Assembly (NCBI GenBank): GCA_937965695.1
Contig: CALCKW010000030.1
Coordinates: forward strand, 1-64,000
DNA: 64,000 nucleotides
Source: an uncultured Granulosicoccaceae bacterium
GTDB taxonomy: Bacteria; Pseudomonadota; Gammaproteobacteria; CALCKW01
Direction: 5' to 3'
This document shows, one piece after another, positions 8,456 to 18,412 of the stretch. The position numbers and the translations under genes are program-made. How positions within the stretch are numbered: position 1 is the first letter of the stretch; the number at the start of each line of letters is the position of its first letter. The notes beneath the pieces are model-generated. The model had not been told where the DNA came from. It saw only the letters and a program-made list of their open reading frames with translations, and did not search any database.

Positions 8456-9114
8456 TCGTAGAAGACGACCCGATCATCGGCCATGCCACACAATTGTGGC
8501 TATCCAACGATCATGCCTGCGAATGGGTTCAGTCCCTACAACAGGGTATCGATGCCGTAAAACAGCTGGCAGAAGCAAAACAGCACTTTGACATAATAGT
8601 GCTAGATTTACGACTCCCAGATGGCAACGGATTTGATTTCTTGCGCTTTCTCAAACGCCAGAAGAACAACGCTGGTGTAATAATCATGACGGCTCAAGGC
8701 GATGTTGATGATCGCGTTGAAGGCTTGGACTTGGGAGCGGACGACTACCTAGTCAAACCGATAGATTTTAAAGAGTTAGACGCCAGAATAAGAGCAGTTA
8801 AAAGACGCCGTGATGGAATTAACACCAATATCATTGAACATCTAGATCTACAGCTCGATGTCAATGGAAAAACGCTCACGCTCAACAATGAGCCAGTTCA
8901 TCTCTCGAATAAGGAAATGGCACTCTTTACAGTTTTACTGCAAGGCCGAGGGCGCTATTACAGCAAACTTATGCTTGAACAACGCCTATACGAGTCAGAG
9001 CATGAAATCGAGAGCAATTCTATTGAAGTTCATATCTCGAGCTTGCGTAAGAAACTTGGCAAATCGATTATTAAGACAACTCGTGGCCTTGGCTACATCA
9101 TAGAGAAACAGTAG
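8440..9114 (+). CDS. OmpR/PhoB-family response regulator
   Basis: 224 residues. The receiver domain has the acidic pocket E8-D9-D10, the phospho-acceptor D56 (VLDLRLPDG), T84 and K106 (DYLVKP). The C-terminal winged helix (about 130-222) ends in the usual SNSIEVHISSLRKKL and TTRGLGYI pattern. It is most like the QseB/PmrA group. It overlaps the acyl ligase by 16 bases and precedes the kinase gene by 4, so regulator, kinase and biosynthetic genes form one transcript. It may control this operon itself; see the TTCAG repeats at 5404. Confidence 0.95.
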   Translation: MLSILIVEDDPIIGHATQLWLSNDHACEWVQSLQQGIDAVKQLAEAKQHFDIIVLDLRLPDGNGFDFLRFLKRQKNNAGVIIMTAQGDVDDRVEGLDLGADDYLVKPIDFKELDARIRAVKRRRDGINTNIIEHLDLQLDVNGKTLTLNNEPVHLSNKEMALFTVLLQGRGRYYSKLMLEQRLYESEHEIESNSIEVHISSLRKKLGKSIIKTTRGLGYIIEKQ

Positions 9115-9118
9115 AGCC

Positions 9119-10519
9119 ATGCATATTCCTTCTCTTTGGCGTCGCAGTATCGCTTGGCGATTAAGTTTTTTTGTCTTACTACCAGTCCTTATTCTACTGG
9201 TACTTGCAGGTAGCCTCACCGCATACCGTTCTGAGCTTTCTGTCGATAAACTGTACGATCAACAAATGCAACAGAACGCTAGTATCTTGATAGCGTTCTT
9301 GGGCCATGAACAAAGAGAAGAATCATTTGACGAACATGAAGATGAGGACGAAAATGAAGAGGAGGACTTAGGCGTCGAGATGGACTCAATCGTCGGGGGA
9401 ATAGAAAAAGAACAACAGCGAGTGGTTGACTACCGAGTGTTTTTAGGCGAAAGCGTATTGTTTTCTACCGACGCAGCTGCCAATCTTCCTAGATGTTCAT
9501 CTGGCTTCAGCACATTCAAAACCATAGCTGAAAACGAGTGGCGATGTTACAAACGAGACCTTAAGGCAAGCACACCTGCGAACATTATTGAAGTCGAGTT
9601 TTTTGACAAATTGCAAAGACGCCGAGACTCAAATCACGCATTACTTTTTTCCACCTTCGCACCCTTCCTTTTTCTCCCTTTGATAATTGTTTTTATTGTT
9701 CTCTGGGCTGTTCGCCGTGGTTTAACCCCCCTTAGAGCTGTGTCCGCACAGATTGAAGAGCGCTCAGTAAGTAACTTACAAAGGTTGCCAACAGAAGATC
9801 TAGCTCGAGAACTGGCGCCCGTTGTACATTCGGTTAACGGCCTACTCGAAAGCATTAACAACGGCATTGAAAGAGAGAAGCGTTTTAGTGATGATGCTGC
9901 GCACGAGTTGCGCACACCGCTTACGTCTATGAGCATGCTTGAACAACTTCTTCGAAGAGAGAACACTGACCCAAGACTGACTCAACATCTTGATGGCTTG
10001 CAAAAGAGTATTGAAAAAGGTCAGCGAATGGTTAATCAACTGTTGCTGTTTGCGCGTTTACAGAGCTCCCAGTCTCTAGTTTTCGAAACCTTACTACTAA
10101 ACGATTTGGTAGAAGAACAATTGGGCAGTCTCTCATCGCAAATCACAGAAAAAGAACTATCTATTACACTCGACCTTGGAGAGCCTTTGTATATAAGTGC
10201 TAATCGAGATGCGATGGAACTGTTGTTGACCAACATAATTGGTAACGCGATAAAGTTTGTTGGATACCGTGGCCATATAGACATTGGAAGAAGCGGCTCT
10301 CGCTTGCACATAGAAGACGACGGCCCTGGGGTACCAGATAGCGAAAAAGAGCGAATTTTTGATCGCTTTTACCGAAGTTCTAAAACCACGGATCGCAGAG
10401 GAAGTGGACTAGGCTTGTCATTGTCAAAATGGGCTGCAGACCGACACAAGTTCATCCTAAGCTGCGTACAAGCGAAGCAAGGAACAGGCGCTAGATTTGT
10501 TTTGGACACTAAACATTGA
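9119..10519 (+). CDS. QseC/PmrB-like sensor histidine kinase with a very acidic periplasmic loop
   Basis: 466 residues. TM1 is about 16-36 and TM2 about 174-198, leaving a 135-residue periplasmic sensor. A linker follows, then the H-box DDAAHELRTPLTSM (phospho-acceptor H262), N-box NIIGNAIKF, and G boxes DDGPGVP and GSGLGLS. The sensor has an unusual run of Glu/Asp at residues 64-89 and a Cys pair (C126, C143). Acidic patches of this type bind cations in PhoQ, PmrB and related sensors, so metal or cationic-peptide sensing is a reasonable guess. It partners the regulator directly upstream. Confidence 0.93.
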   Translation: MHIPSLWRRSIAWRLSFFVLLPVLILLVLAGSLTAYRSELSVDKLYDQQMQQNASILIAFLGHEQREESFDEHEDEDENEEEDLGVEMDSIVGGIEKEQQRVVDYRVFLGESVLFSTDAAANLPRCSSGFSTFKTIAENEWRCYKRDLKASTPANIIEVEFFDKLQRRRDSNHALLFSTFAPFLFLPLIIVFIVLWAVRRGLTPLRAVSAQIEERSVSNLQRLPTEDLARELAPVVHSVNGLLESINNGIEREKRFSDDAAHELRTPLTSMSMLEQLLRRENTDPRLTQHLDGLQKSIEKGQRMVNQLLLFARLQSSQSLVFETLLLNDLVEEQLGSLSSQITEKELSITLDLGEPLYISANRDAMELLLTNIIGNAIKFVGYRGHIDIGRSGSRLHIEDDGPGVPDSEKERIFDRFYRSSKTTDRRGSGLGLSLSKWAADRHKFILSCVQAKQGTGARFVLDTKH

Positions 10520-10613
10520 TACATGGCTTAGTTTGATCTAATTGCTTCCAAGAATTGATAGACTTTAAACAAGTCAAATCAGAACAGCTAACCATAAAAC
10601 AGGGAGTCACTCA

Positions 10614-10952
10614 GTGGCAAGACAGCTTAATAGGGATGAGCGTCGATTGGCAGAAACAGTGGAAGATTTCCATAGCTACCTGCAATCGCCTTGGCGGCTG
10701 ATTTGGTTGAATTTTGTCGGTGGAATATTTCGAGGGCTAGGGACGGCGATAGGCGCGACAGTTGTTTTCGCAATTTTACTGTGGATCTTGGCCTCGCTTG
10801 TCGATGTGCCTTTGATCGGCGACTACGTCATGACAGTGCAAGACGAGGTTAAGGGCTACGCAGAGGCAACACAATATAGTGATGACTTCGTGCGTTTGGA
10901 GAACGAGCTTCGCGCTATTCGAGAAGCCGTGGCTGGCGAAGCTAGCTACTAG
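10614..10952 (+). CDS. DUF5665-type small membrane protein
   Basis: 112 residues from a GTG start with AGGGAG seven bases upstream. One hydrophobic stretch (about 35-65: FVGGIFRGLGTAIGATVVFAI and ILLWILASLV) preceded by an aromatic amphipathic segment (SPWRLIWLNFVGG) makes it a probable inner-membrane protein with a soluble C-terminus. The layout matches DUF5665 proteins, which have no known function. It stands alone between the kinase gene and the peroxidase gene on the other strand. Confidence 0.75.
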   Translation: MARQLNRDERRLAETVEDFHSYLQSPWRLIWLNFVGGIFRGLGTAIGATVVFAILLWILASLVDVPLIGDYVMTVQDEVKGYAEATQYSDDFVRLENELRAIREAVAGEASY

Positions 10953-11046
10953 AAAGAAACCATCAGCTATGTCACCTACGAATCATCCGTGATTCGCATG
11001 ACGAGAGAGAGGAGCCGATATGTTTCATGCACTTGATACGCAAGTT

Positions 11047-12196
11047 CTATCGATCAGAAAGAGTTTGCAAAAACGCTGTCAAATCCAGTACACCTTGTGC
11101 ACTTAAATTCAGACTGCCTAAGTCACGCCCTCCTTCTACATTTTGTGGAACTTCCGCAACTATTGAATCCACATCTCTACGGTTATAGAAGTTAACAACT
11201 TCTTCCAAAGTATCGAAAACACCGTTGTGCATATAAGGTCCAGTTTCGGATACATTTCTCAACGTTGGCGTGCGAAATTTCCCGTTTTGATCAGCGTCAT
11301 TTATTACAGCACCTAGTCCAAGGTCGACAAAGTTCTGGCCATCTGGATTCAGACTGAGATCAAGCGAGAGGAACGGATTATTGGGATTGGCGGGAATCCC
11401 GATATTTTTATATTGAAAGTCAGTGAATAGCTGCGAAGTCCCATCTGTATTATGGCAGGTTTGGCATCGTGCCCTTCCGTTAAACAGGTTCTGACCACGT
11501 TGCTCAGAGACGCTATATACCTCCGTGTTAGCTTGCACCGCATCAAACTTAGAGCTAAACGGCGAAAACTCAGATGTGCGCTCGAATTCCGCAATTGCTT
11601 GGGCGATTTGTTCAAAAGCGGTATCGCTATCGCTGAACGCATCTTCCCCAAACACGGATCTAAAATCGCTAGCGTAGTCAGCCAACCTAACTTGATCTAC
11701 AACCGCTGCACCATCTGCCATGTTCATTTCAAGAGGATTAATAAATGGTTGTAGGGCTTGTTGCTCTAACGTATCTGCTCGTCCATCCAAAAACTGCCCA
11801 CCCAGAAATCCATTTCTAATCCCAGTAAATTCTGGGATGAATGCAGCATAACTCGCAGTCGGGGTGTTGCGGTTGCCAAATCGCCCTGCGACGGCCCCTT
11901 CAGACACAGGAAAGTGCGCGTCGGCATCTGCAAACCCACTAGTCGAGAGATGGCAGCTAGCACAAGACTGGCCAGGTGGGTTTGATAAACTTTGGTCCAA
12001 GTATAGTTTTTCACCCAATTGGGCCAAAGAGCTTTGAGTTATATCTACAATAATGGATTGCGATTGGTTTGCCACGAGTTCAGTACTGGCACTATTGCTC
12101 TCACCATCACAAGCAAATAAAGATGCCGCAGAAAAAACAATTAGTAAGTGTTTTGACAGAAAATAACGTGAACGTTTTTTTAGTTATATTATTCAT
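11047..12196 (-). CDS. Di-heme cytochrome c peroxidase-family lipoprotein (MauG/CcpA type), start interrupted by an A7 tract
   Basis: The body has two c-heme motifs, CASCH and CQTCH, and the family C-terminus (TPTLRNVSETGPYMHNG). Such periplasmic di-heme proteins reduce H2O2 or oxidise partner proteins. The reading frame opens, with no ATG, at 12184 and encodes a good lipoprotein signal ending in SLFAC (Cys codon 12109-12111). The only suitable ATG (12196) is one frame off; seven A at 12175-12181 separate the frames and six would join them as MNNITKKRSRYFLSKHLL. Alternatives are a CTG start at 12159, or GTG 12075, which would remove the signal. See findings. Confidence 0.8.
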
Positions 12197-12670
12197 ATTT
12201 TCATCAATAATTTCGTAACACATTGAATTCCAATTTTTTAAACTGCCAATCATCTTGGATATCTAATTAAGCATCCTGCCAAATCAAAAAATCTTATTGC
12301 AATGACTTGAAGTCAATCGTCGCCATGCGCCGTCAGTCAAAAAACAGTATCGGCGGAATTTTTAAGAGATTCAAATTTTTACCTAAACTGACAATTACTG
12401 CGAATTTGAATTATTCAATCTCAATAGCATGGGAATAGGCCACCAAAGCCGGAGCTGACAATACATAAACGCCGTTAAGAGGATTTGGTTGACACGCTAG
12501 CTGTATTTGCAGCAAAAACCTCAACACGGCGCAGTTTAGCGTCTGTCTGAACATAAAAGAACGAGAATAGAGAGAAGATTTTGTTATGAAAATCGCTGAC
12601 AAGGGATTTGCCCCTGCCAGCAACATATGAATACTGCGAATAACTTCAGAGAGAAGCCAAAGCTAAATAC
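12197..12670. other. Intergenic region, no supported gene
   Basis: This 474-base stretch lies downstream of efpL and upstream of the di-heme peroxidase gene. It is AT-rich towards 12200-12300 and must hold the peroxidase promoter, but I could not pick one site with confidence. A 71-codon minus-strand frame at 12411-12626 has no recognisable features. Confidence 0.5.
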
Positions 12671-13246
12671 TTATTTGGAATCAGCACGGCTGACGAATTT
12701 GCGCTCTTCGACGCTCACTTTCAGCTTTTCGCCCGTAGAGATGTATTCAGGGACTTGTACCACTAAGCCCGTGGTCAAAGTTGCGGGCTTTGTTCTTGCC
12801 GTTGCTGAACCACCCTTTATTGAGGGGTCCGTTTCCATCACTTCTAGATCGACGTTACTTGGCATATCGAGCGCAACAGGTACATCGTCTACGATCACAA
12901 CTTGAATACCGGCAGTGTCCTCGGTGATAAAGAGAATTTCGTCAGCAATAGAGTCTTTGTTCAGGTTGTATGGCGTGTAGTCTTCCGAATCCATGAACAC
13001 GTATTCGTCACCGTCAATGTAGGAGAACGTCGCAGGCTTGCGGATCAAGTCAGCCAAGTTAAGCATGTCAGAGTCTTTGAAGGTTTCATCTATTTTGCCA
13101 CCTGTCACGACGTCATACATGCGCATTCGATACAGGCTGCCACCAGAGCGACCCTGCGGCACTGAGCGCTCGATATCCCTGACGATGTAGGTCTTGCCGT
13201 TATATTCAACAGCAGCGTTCTTCTTGATGTCACTTGCCTTCGGCAT
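12671..13246 (-). CDS. efpL: Elongation factor P-like protein EfpL (YeiP)
   Basis: 191 residues, the three-domain EF-P fold. It matches the YeiP branch over its length: MPKASDIKK start, [36 protein letters not shown] and [14 protein letters not shown]. The domain I loop is [11 protein letters not shown], with Arg at the tip where true EF-P carries the modified Lys or Arg; this agrees with E. coli EfpL. It relieves ribosome stalling on proline-rich and related motifs. It is monocistronic, with a hairpin at 13414-13429 upstream. EF-P itself is not in the window. Confidence 0.93.
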   Translation of the reverse strand: MPKASDIKKNAAVEYNGKTYIVRDIERSVPQGRSGGSLYRMRMYDVVTGGKIDETFKDSDMLNLADLIRKPATFSYIDGDEYVFMDSEDYTPYNLNKDSIADEILFITEDTAGIQVVIVDDVPVALDMPSNVDLEVMETDPSIKGGSATARTKPATLTTGLVVQVPEYISTGEKLKVSVEERKFVSRADSK

Positions 13247-13503
13247 AACTTTAAGTCCTCGGGATAAAACGACGTATTCTAGCTGATCTGTCCTCCCGAA
13301 CCACTCAATTATTTGGGCCTGAGAATATTTGGCTCAACCTCAATCGTTAGTGCTGTGTACCTCCTTGGCACCGCACAAGTGATGCTTTGCCCCTAGCTTA
13401 GAGCCTAAGAAGCAAGGGCAACAGCCCTTACACCAGCAAACACTGGACGTTAGCACTTTTTACAGCCAACCACTGCAAACTGGAAAAAACGCTGTCCGTC
13501 ATG

Positions 13504-13536
13504 CAAAAACGGCGGACCAAAAGGCCCGCCGTTTTT
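13504..13536 (-). terminator. Terminator after sucD
   Basis: CAAAAACGGCGG with CC pairs with GGCCCGCCGTTTTTG around an AAAA loop, with one mismatch. On the minus strand the stem ends in a run of five T, 24 bases past the sucD stop. The flanking A and T runs would let it work in both directions. Confidence 0.9.
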
Positions 13537-13559
13537 GTCTAGTGCCTGAAGGCTAAGAA

Positions 13560-14462
13560 CTAGCCATTCAGTACTTTCAGCAAAGTCTCGCCCAGTTTGG
13601 CTGGGCTTGGTGATACTGCGATACCGGCCGCTTCCATGGCCGCTATTTTATCGTCGGCGCCACCTTTGCCACCGGAGATGACAGCACCCGCATGACCCAT
13701 CGTACGCCCAGGAGGCGCGGTACGACCGGCAATAAAACCAGCGATCGGCTTACTGCGACCTTTTTTGGCCTCATCGGCGATGAACTGAGCGGCTTCCTCT
13801 TCTGCAGAACCACCTATTTCACCAATCATGATGATAGATTTGGTTTCATCGTCAGCCAAGAACATTTCCAGCATATCGATAAATTCGGTGCCTTTCACAG
13901 GGTCACCACCAATACCAACCGCCGTGGTTTGACCCAAGCCCGCGTTAGTGGTCTGAAAGACGGCTTCGTATGTTAAAGTGCCGGAGCGCGAGACGACACC
14001 AACAGAACCCTTACTGAAAATGCTGCCTGGCATGATGCCGATTTTGCATTGCTCTGGTGTCAATACACCGGGGCAATTAGGACCAATCAAGCGCGAGTTA
14101 GACTTCGCTAAACGCGCTTTAACCCTCACCATGTCTGAAACCGGAACGCCTTCTGTAATGCATGTGATCAGAGGAATTTCAGCGTCGATGGCCTCGATAA
14201 TGGCCGCAGCTGCTCCAGCAGGTGGCACGTAAATAACGGATGAATTAGCACCAGTGACTTCTTTACCCTCTGCAACGCTTGCGAAAATGGGTAGCTCTTG
14301 GCCACCCGCTGAAGTCCACTTGCTGCCGCCTTTCTTCGGATGAATACCACCGACCATTTGTGTGCCGTGATAAGCAAGCGCTTGCTCGGTGTGAAATGTG
14401 CCGGTCTTGCCGGTCATTCCCTGGACCAAGACTTTGGTATTTTTATCGACCAAGATGGACAT
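13560..14462 (-). CDS. sucD: Succinyl-CoA synthetase, alpha subunit
   Basis: 300 residues. The N-terminal CoA-binding Rossmann domain begins [20 protein letters not shown], and the phosphohistidine loop GHAGA lies near residue 250 ([15 protein letters not shown]). It pairs with SucC to interconvert succinyl-CoA and succinate with nucleotide triphosphate synthesis in the TCA cycle. The start codon overlaps the sucC stop by one base (TAATG), and a terminator follows, so sucCD is a two-gene operon. No other TCA genes (sdh, sucAB) adjoin it here, unlike in E. coli. Confidence 0.97.
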   Translation of the reverse strand: MSILVDKNTKVLVQGMTGKTGTFHTEQALAYHGTQMVGGIHPKKGGSKWTSAGGQELPIFASVAEGKEVTGANSSVIYVPPAGAAAAIIEAIDAEIPLITCITEGVPVSDMVRVKARLAKSNSRLIGPNCPGVLTPEQCKIGIMPGSIFSKGSVGVVSRSGTLTYEAVFQTTNAGLGQTTAVGIGGDPVKGTEFIDMLEMFLADDETKSIIMIGEIGGSAEEEAAQFIADEAKKGRSKPIAGFIAGRTAPPGRTMGHAGAVISGGKGGADDKIAAMEAAGIAVSPSPAKLGETLLKVLNG

Positions 14463-15661
14463 TAGGCACCTCCCTTGATGGCAGAAACAATTTTCTGGGC
14501 GGCGTCGTCCAGATCATCCGCAGCGACAACATCAACATCACTGTTATCAATGATAGCTTTGCCTTCCGCCACTTTAGTGCCTTCTAGGCGCACAACCAAC
14601 GGCACTTGCAGACCCACGTCTTTAACGGCTTGCACAACACCTTCAGCGATCACGTCGCAGCGCATAATGCCGCCGAAGATATTAACTAGAATACCTTTGA
14701 CGTTTGGATCAGCGGTGATGATTTTAAAAGCAGCTGTTACTTTCTCAGTAGTGGCACCGCCACCTACGTCGAGGAAGTTGGCCGGCTCTTCACCGTAGAG
14801 TTTGATGATATCCATTGTGGCCATTGCCAGGCCAGCGCCGTTAACCATACAACCAATATTGCCGTCGAGTGCGACATATGCCAAGTCGTGCTTAGAGGCT
14901 TCAATTTCTTTAGCGTCTTCTTCGGTCGTATCGCGAAGCGCCATCACATCATCGTGACGAAATAAAGCGTTGCCGTCGAAAGACATTTTGGCGTCCAGCA
15001 CCCGCAACGAACCGTTTTTCATCACGATCAAGGGGTTAACTTCTAATAGGCTCATGTCTTTTTCAACAAAGGCCTTGTAGAGCAAGCTAAAAAGCGCTGG
15101 ACCTTCGTCAGCAGCGGTATCGGTCAACTCAAAAGCGGCAACCAGTTTTGCAGCGGTATCGGCATCAACACCCGTTTCTACGTCTACATCGATGGTATGA
15201 ATTTTGTCAGGTGTATCTTCAGCAACAGCCTCGATATCCATGCCACCTTCGGTAGAGGCGACAAAAGATACTTTACCCGTCTCACGGTTAACCAAGATCG
15301 ACAAGTACAGCTCCGACTCTATGTCAGCGCCATCTTCTAAGTAGAGACGATTGACTTGCTTGCCAGCAGGACCCGTCTGCTTGGTCACCAAGGTGTTACC
15401 AAACATTTCTTCTATATGAGAGCGTGCTTCATCGGCACTGAACGCTAAACGCACTCCGCCTGCAGCATCTGCTGGCAGCTCTTTAAATTTTCCTTTACCG
15501 CGTCCGCCAGCGTGAATCTGGCTTTTGACCACATATACAGGCCCGGGTAGTGCTGCTATGGCAGCTTCAACATCGTCCTTGCTCAGGATAGGCTCACCGG
15601 CGGCCACGGGGGCCCCGAACTGCTTCAGCAGTTGCTTTGCCTGGTACTCATGTATGTTCAT
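14462..15661 (-). CDS. sucC: Succinyl-CoA synthetase, beta subunit
   Basis: 399 residues. The ATP-grasp domain begins [19 protein letters not shown], with the nucleotide-binding stretch [17 protein letters not shown] near residue 44. The C-terminal ligase domain contains [26 protein letters not shown] and [10 protein letters not shown]. At 399 residues it is slightly longer than the 388 of E. coli. It is the first gene of the operon; a 529-base region without genes upstream must contain the promoter. Confidence 0.97.
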   Translation of the reverse strand: MNIHEYQAKQLLKQFGAPVAAGEPILSKDDVEAAIAALPGPVYVVKSQIHAGGRGKGKFKELPADAAGGVRLAFSADEARSHIEEMFGNTLVTKQTGPAGKQVNRLYLEDGADIESELYLSILVNRETGKVSFVASTEGGMDIEAVAEDTPDKIHTIDVDVETGVDADTAAKLVAAFELTDTAADEGPALFSLLYKAFVEKDMSLLEVNPLIVMKNGSLRVLDAKMSFDGNALFRHDDVMALRDTTEEDAKEIEASKHDLAYVALDGNIGCMVNGAGLAMATMDIIKLYGEEPANFLDVGGGATTEKVTAAFKIITADPNVKGILVNIFGGIMRCDVIAEGVVQAVKDVGLQVPLVVRLEGTKVAEGKAIIDNSDVDVVAADDLDDAAQKIVSAIKGGA

Positions 15662-16190
15662 GAAGTAGCTCTCGCTCTGGGTTTACAGAATGTGCCGTTG
15701 AAGTCACACACCGACAGAAATTAACTAAAGACAATCCACAACTTTAAAGTGTTAAATGATCATCGACGATAAGGTTGCTTACTTGTACTACGTAGAAAAT
15801 ATCCTGCGGGTCGGCTGTCTCCAAACGACTAGATCGGATAGTGTTCAATCCCCCCATTGTGACAAAAAACACTGAGGAATTGGACTTAAAGGCACAACGT
15901 AAGTATACAAATCAGAGATTTGCGCAGTAAATTGCTACATGCCACTGCAGAGCATCGGCAGATTGCACTATAACGTTTGGAAAGACGGTGATTTTTTGCT
16001 TTAAGATGTTCCATCTCTGGACGATAGAGCGCCATTTCCGCGACTAAAAAGTGTTAAAACACTATTTTTTGGATCCAAAACTCTTTATTCACTAGGCTCG
16101 AGAGATTTGAATCTCGCCTGTGCAAATGTTTGCCTTCATTGTTCGACTAGAGTGGCCCCCATTCCTAGAGTGGAAATGGGAACCCCAAGA
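15662..16190. other. Intergenic region upstream of sucC
   Basis: No gene was found in 529 bases. It contains the sucC promoter region, a bidirectional terminator-like hairpin at 16046-16070 and a CCCATTCC/GGAAATGGG hairpin at about 16156-16182 just past the stop of the DUF533 gene. No RNA gene was recognised. Confidence 0.5.
16046..16070 (-). terminator. Terminator-like hairpin downstream of the DUF533 gene
   Basis: AGTGT and ACACT form a short stem around TAAA, with five A before and six T after, so it has a U run in either direction. It lies about 120 bases past the stop of the minus-strand DUF533 gene and could stop read-through into sucC. Confidence 0.5.
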
Positions 16191-16886
16191 TCACGCTTGT
16201 TGCTGATCCAATTGCTGATGGATTTCCGCCACCAGTGTAGCGTCTAGCCCAAGCGCCTTAGCCAGCTGTAGTAAATAAGCTTCTTCCATGGGGTTGTCTA
16301 GATCCAAAGCCATCAGCGAGAACAGATAGATTTCAGCACCCTCTTCAATGCTTTGCACGCCTACCGCCATATCTTGAGGATTCAATGGCTTGCCCAACTC
16401 TTCTTGAATAAAATCCGCTGCAGAGGCGTCCAACCCCAGACGCACAATCTGTTCGTTGATACGGCTGCGCTCAGCCGTGTCAATATGGCCGTCGGCACGA
16501 GCAGCAGCAACCATAGCGCGCAGAAGACGCATACCGCGCTCATCTGCATTGGTGCCTGAATCTCGATTGACCGGTACCACAGCGACTTCTTCTACTTGAG
16601 CATTAGTCTCTTGGTAGTTTTGATAAGCCTTATAAGCGACACCACCTAAAGCAGCAAGACTGCCCAGCTTGACGGCATTACCACCGAGTTTTCGTCCGGT
16701 TTTAGTGCCTAACAGCAGAGCCAAAACACCTGCTGCCGCGGCGCCTTTACCCATGTTTGAAAGCATCGCATCACGCTCTTGCCCTTCAGCAGGCAAATCA
16801 AATTTCTGCTCGGCATAGTCCCGGCCGCGTACGCTCAGATCGCGTCCTGCACCGAGTAATTCTTCAACAATTCTTTTTGCATCCAT
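16191..16886 (-). CDS. DUF533/TerB-like membrane-associated protein (YebE type)
   Basis: 231 residues. The N-terminal third holds a glycine/alanine-rich hydrophobic segment (GAAAAGVLALLLGTKTGRKL and GSLAALGGVAYKAY, about 48-88). The C-terminal 120 residues are a helical TerB-like domain with two acidic motifs (AARADGHIDTAERSRI and DNPMEEAYLLQLAKALGL). This is the DUF533 (E. coli YebE) arrangement, whose role is unknown and which is stress-linked in some bacteria. It is monocistronic. Confidence 0.85.
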   Translation of the reverse strand: MDAKRIVEELLGAGRDLSVRGRDYAEQKFDLPAEGQERDAMLSNMGKGAAAAGVLALLLGTKTGRKLGGNAVKLGSLAALGGVAYKAYQNYQETNAQVEEVAVVPVNRDSGTNADERGMRLLRAMVAAARADGHIDTAERSRINEQIVRLGLDASAADFIQEELGKPLNPQDMAVGVQSIEEGAEIYLFSLMALDLDNPMEEAYLLQLAKALGLDATLVAEIHQQLDQQQA

Positions 16887-16976
16887 CGCCTTAGTCTCTC
16901 TATACGTTTTAAGCTATTGTGCAGCATAACGTCTGTAGTGCGCCATCTGCGCAAACAATTCCGCTTTATTGGCTGC

Positions 16977-17666
16977 TTATACCCCGAGGTATTGATCGCT
17001 TAGCTCAGATGAAAGTTCCGAAAAAGCGCCTGACCATACTGTGGAACCACGCTGCACGATGGTGGCTTCGTCAGCAACAGTTGCAAGCTCTTTGAGTGAT
17101 TTATCAACCACTAATATTGCTAAGCCTGTCTCACGTTTTAAGGCCGCGATGGCAGCCCAGATTTCTCGTCTCACTAGCGGTGCTAAACCTTCAGTTGCCT
17201 CATCTAACACCAACAACTCAGGGTTTGTCATCAATGCGCGCGCAATCGCTAACATTTGCTGCTCGCCCCCAGACAGTGTTGCCGCAGATTGATGTCGGCG
17301 CTCTTCTAATCGCGGAAATAATTGACACACCTTATAAAAGTCCCAGTGCCCTGGTCTAGCAGCGGCCAGTAGATTTTCGTCAATGCTAAGGTTTGTGAAA
17401 CAACGCCGACCCTCTGGCACCAAACCTACACCAAGTCTTGCTACTTGGTGAGAGGCTAACGCTTCTAAACTGCGTCCTTTAAAAAACAATTCACCACCGC
17501 CAACGGGCAGCATACGGCAAATTGTTTTTATCGCCGTTGTTTTGCCCATACCGTTTCGGCCAAGCAATGCCATCACTGACCCTTCTTGAATTTGCAGATT
17601 AAAATCAAATAAAACTTGGCTCGCACCGTAAAAAACACAGAGCTTCTTAGCCAACAGCATGCTCAC
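16977..17666 (-). CDS. ABC transporter ATPase, LivF type
   Basis: 229 residues. Walker A GRNGMGKTT near residue 36, signature LSGGEQQML near 130, and Walker B LLVLDEATEGLAP near 150. The EATEGLAP segment marks the LivF branch. It is the last gene of the importer operon and overlaps the LivG-type gene by 4 bases. It powers uptake with the LivG-type partner. Confidence 0.93.
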   Translation of the reverse strand: MSMLLAKKLCVFYGASQVLFDFNLQIQEGSVMALLGRNGMGKTTAIKTICRMLPVGGGELFFKGRSLEALASHQVARLGVGLVPEGRRCFTNLSIDENLLAAARPGHWDFYKVCQLFPRLEERRHQSAATLSGGEQQMLAIARALMTNPELLVLDEATEGLAPLVRREIWAAIAALKRETGLAILVVDKSLKELATVADEATIVQRGSTVWSGAFSELSSELSDQYLGV

Positions 17667-18412
17667 TGCTCTTCTCCCAAATAGGCACGCTGTACTTCTA
17701 GATTCCCTCTGATCTCATCGACGGAGCCGGTGGCAATCACCTCGCCGTAGACGAGCACACTGATTCGGTCTGCTAGAGCAAAAACGGCATCCATATCATG
17801 CTCGACCAGCAAGATGGGAGCTTCTTCCCGAAGCTTATCTAGAAGGCTAGTTAATTGCCGAGAGCCACTGCCTCCGAGACCTGCCATGGGTTCATCCATG
17901 ACAAAAGCCTTTGGTTGCAGTGTCAGTGCCACAGCTACCTCCAATTGCCTTCGCTGACCGTGAGACAGTTCTGCGGTACAAACAGCGGCTTGCTGATCCA
18001 ACCCGACCCGTGCCAAAGCATCATTTGCACGATCTAACAGTTCTTTGTCATGCAGCACTGGACCGAAAAATCTAAATACGTTTCCTCGACTACCTAAAGC
18101 ACCGAGCATCACGTTTTGTAGCACGGTGTCTTCCATGGCAAGAGAGGATATTTGAAAAGTACGCGCAAGCCCTAAGTGGGCTCGTTTTGCAGCACTCAAG
18201 CCAGAGATATTTTTATTGCCGAAGTAAACGCTGCCAGAATCAGCTCGCAATTCGCCAGATATTTGCTTTATGAGTGTCGACTTTCCTGCGCCATTGGGGC
18301 CAATGAGAGCGTGGATTTCGCCCGGGTAAAGCTCTAATGAAATATTGTAACTGGCTCGCAGTCCAGCGAAGCTTTTACAAACATCTTTGACTTGGAGAAT
18401 CGCTTTATCCAC
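17663..18412 (-). CDS. ABC transporter ATPase, LivG type
   Basis: 249 residues. Walker A GPNGAGKST near residue 37, signature LSHGQRRQLEVAVAL near 148, and Walker B FVMDEPMAGLGG near 168. The spacing and the LARTFQ motif at about 86 are typical of LivG. In the signature the first Gly is replaced by His (LSHGQ), common in this subfamily. It overlaps the permease gene by 8 bases. Confidence 0.93.
   Translation of the reverse strand: MDKAILQVKDVCKSFAGLRASYNISLELYPGEIHALIGPNGAGKSTLIKQISGELRADSGSVYFGNKNISGLSAAKRAHLGLARTFQISSLAMEDTVLQNVMLGALGSRGNVFRFFGPVLHDKELLDRANDALARVGLDQQAAVCTAELSHGQRRQLEVAVALTLQPKAFVMDEPMAGLGGSGSRQLTSLLDKLREEAPILLVEHDMDAVFALADRISVLVYGEVIATGSVDEIRGNLEVQRAYLGEEQ

Noticed and set aside
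12411..12626. 71-codon minus-strand open frame between the peroxidase gene and efpL
   Set aside because: No ribosome-binding site or family pattern was visible, and the composition resembles a chance frame.
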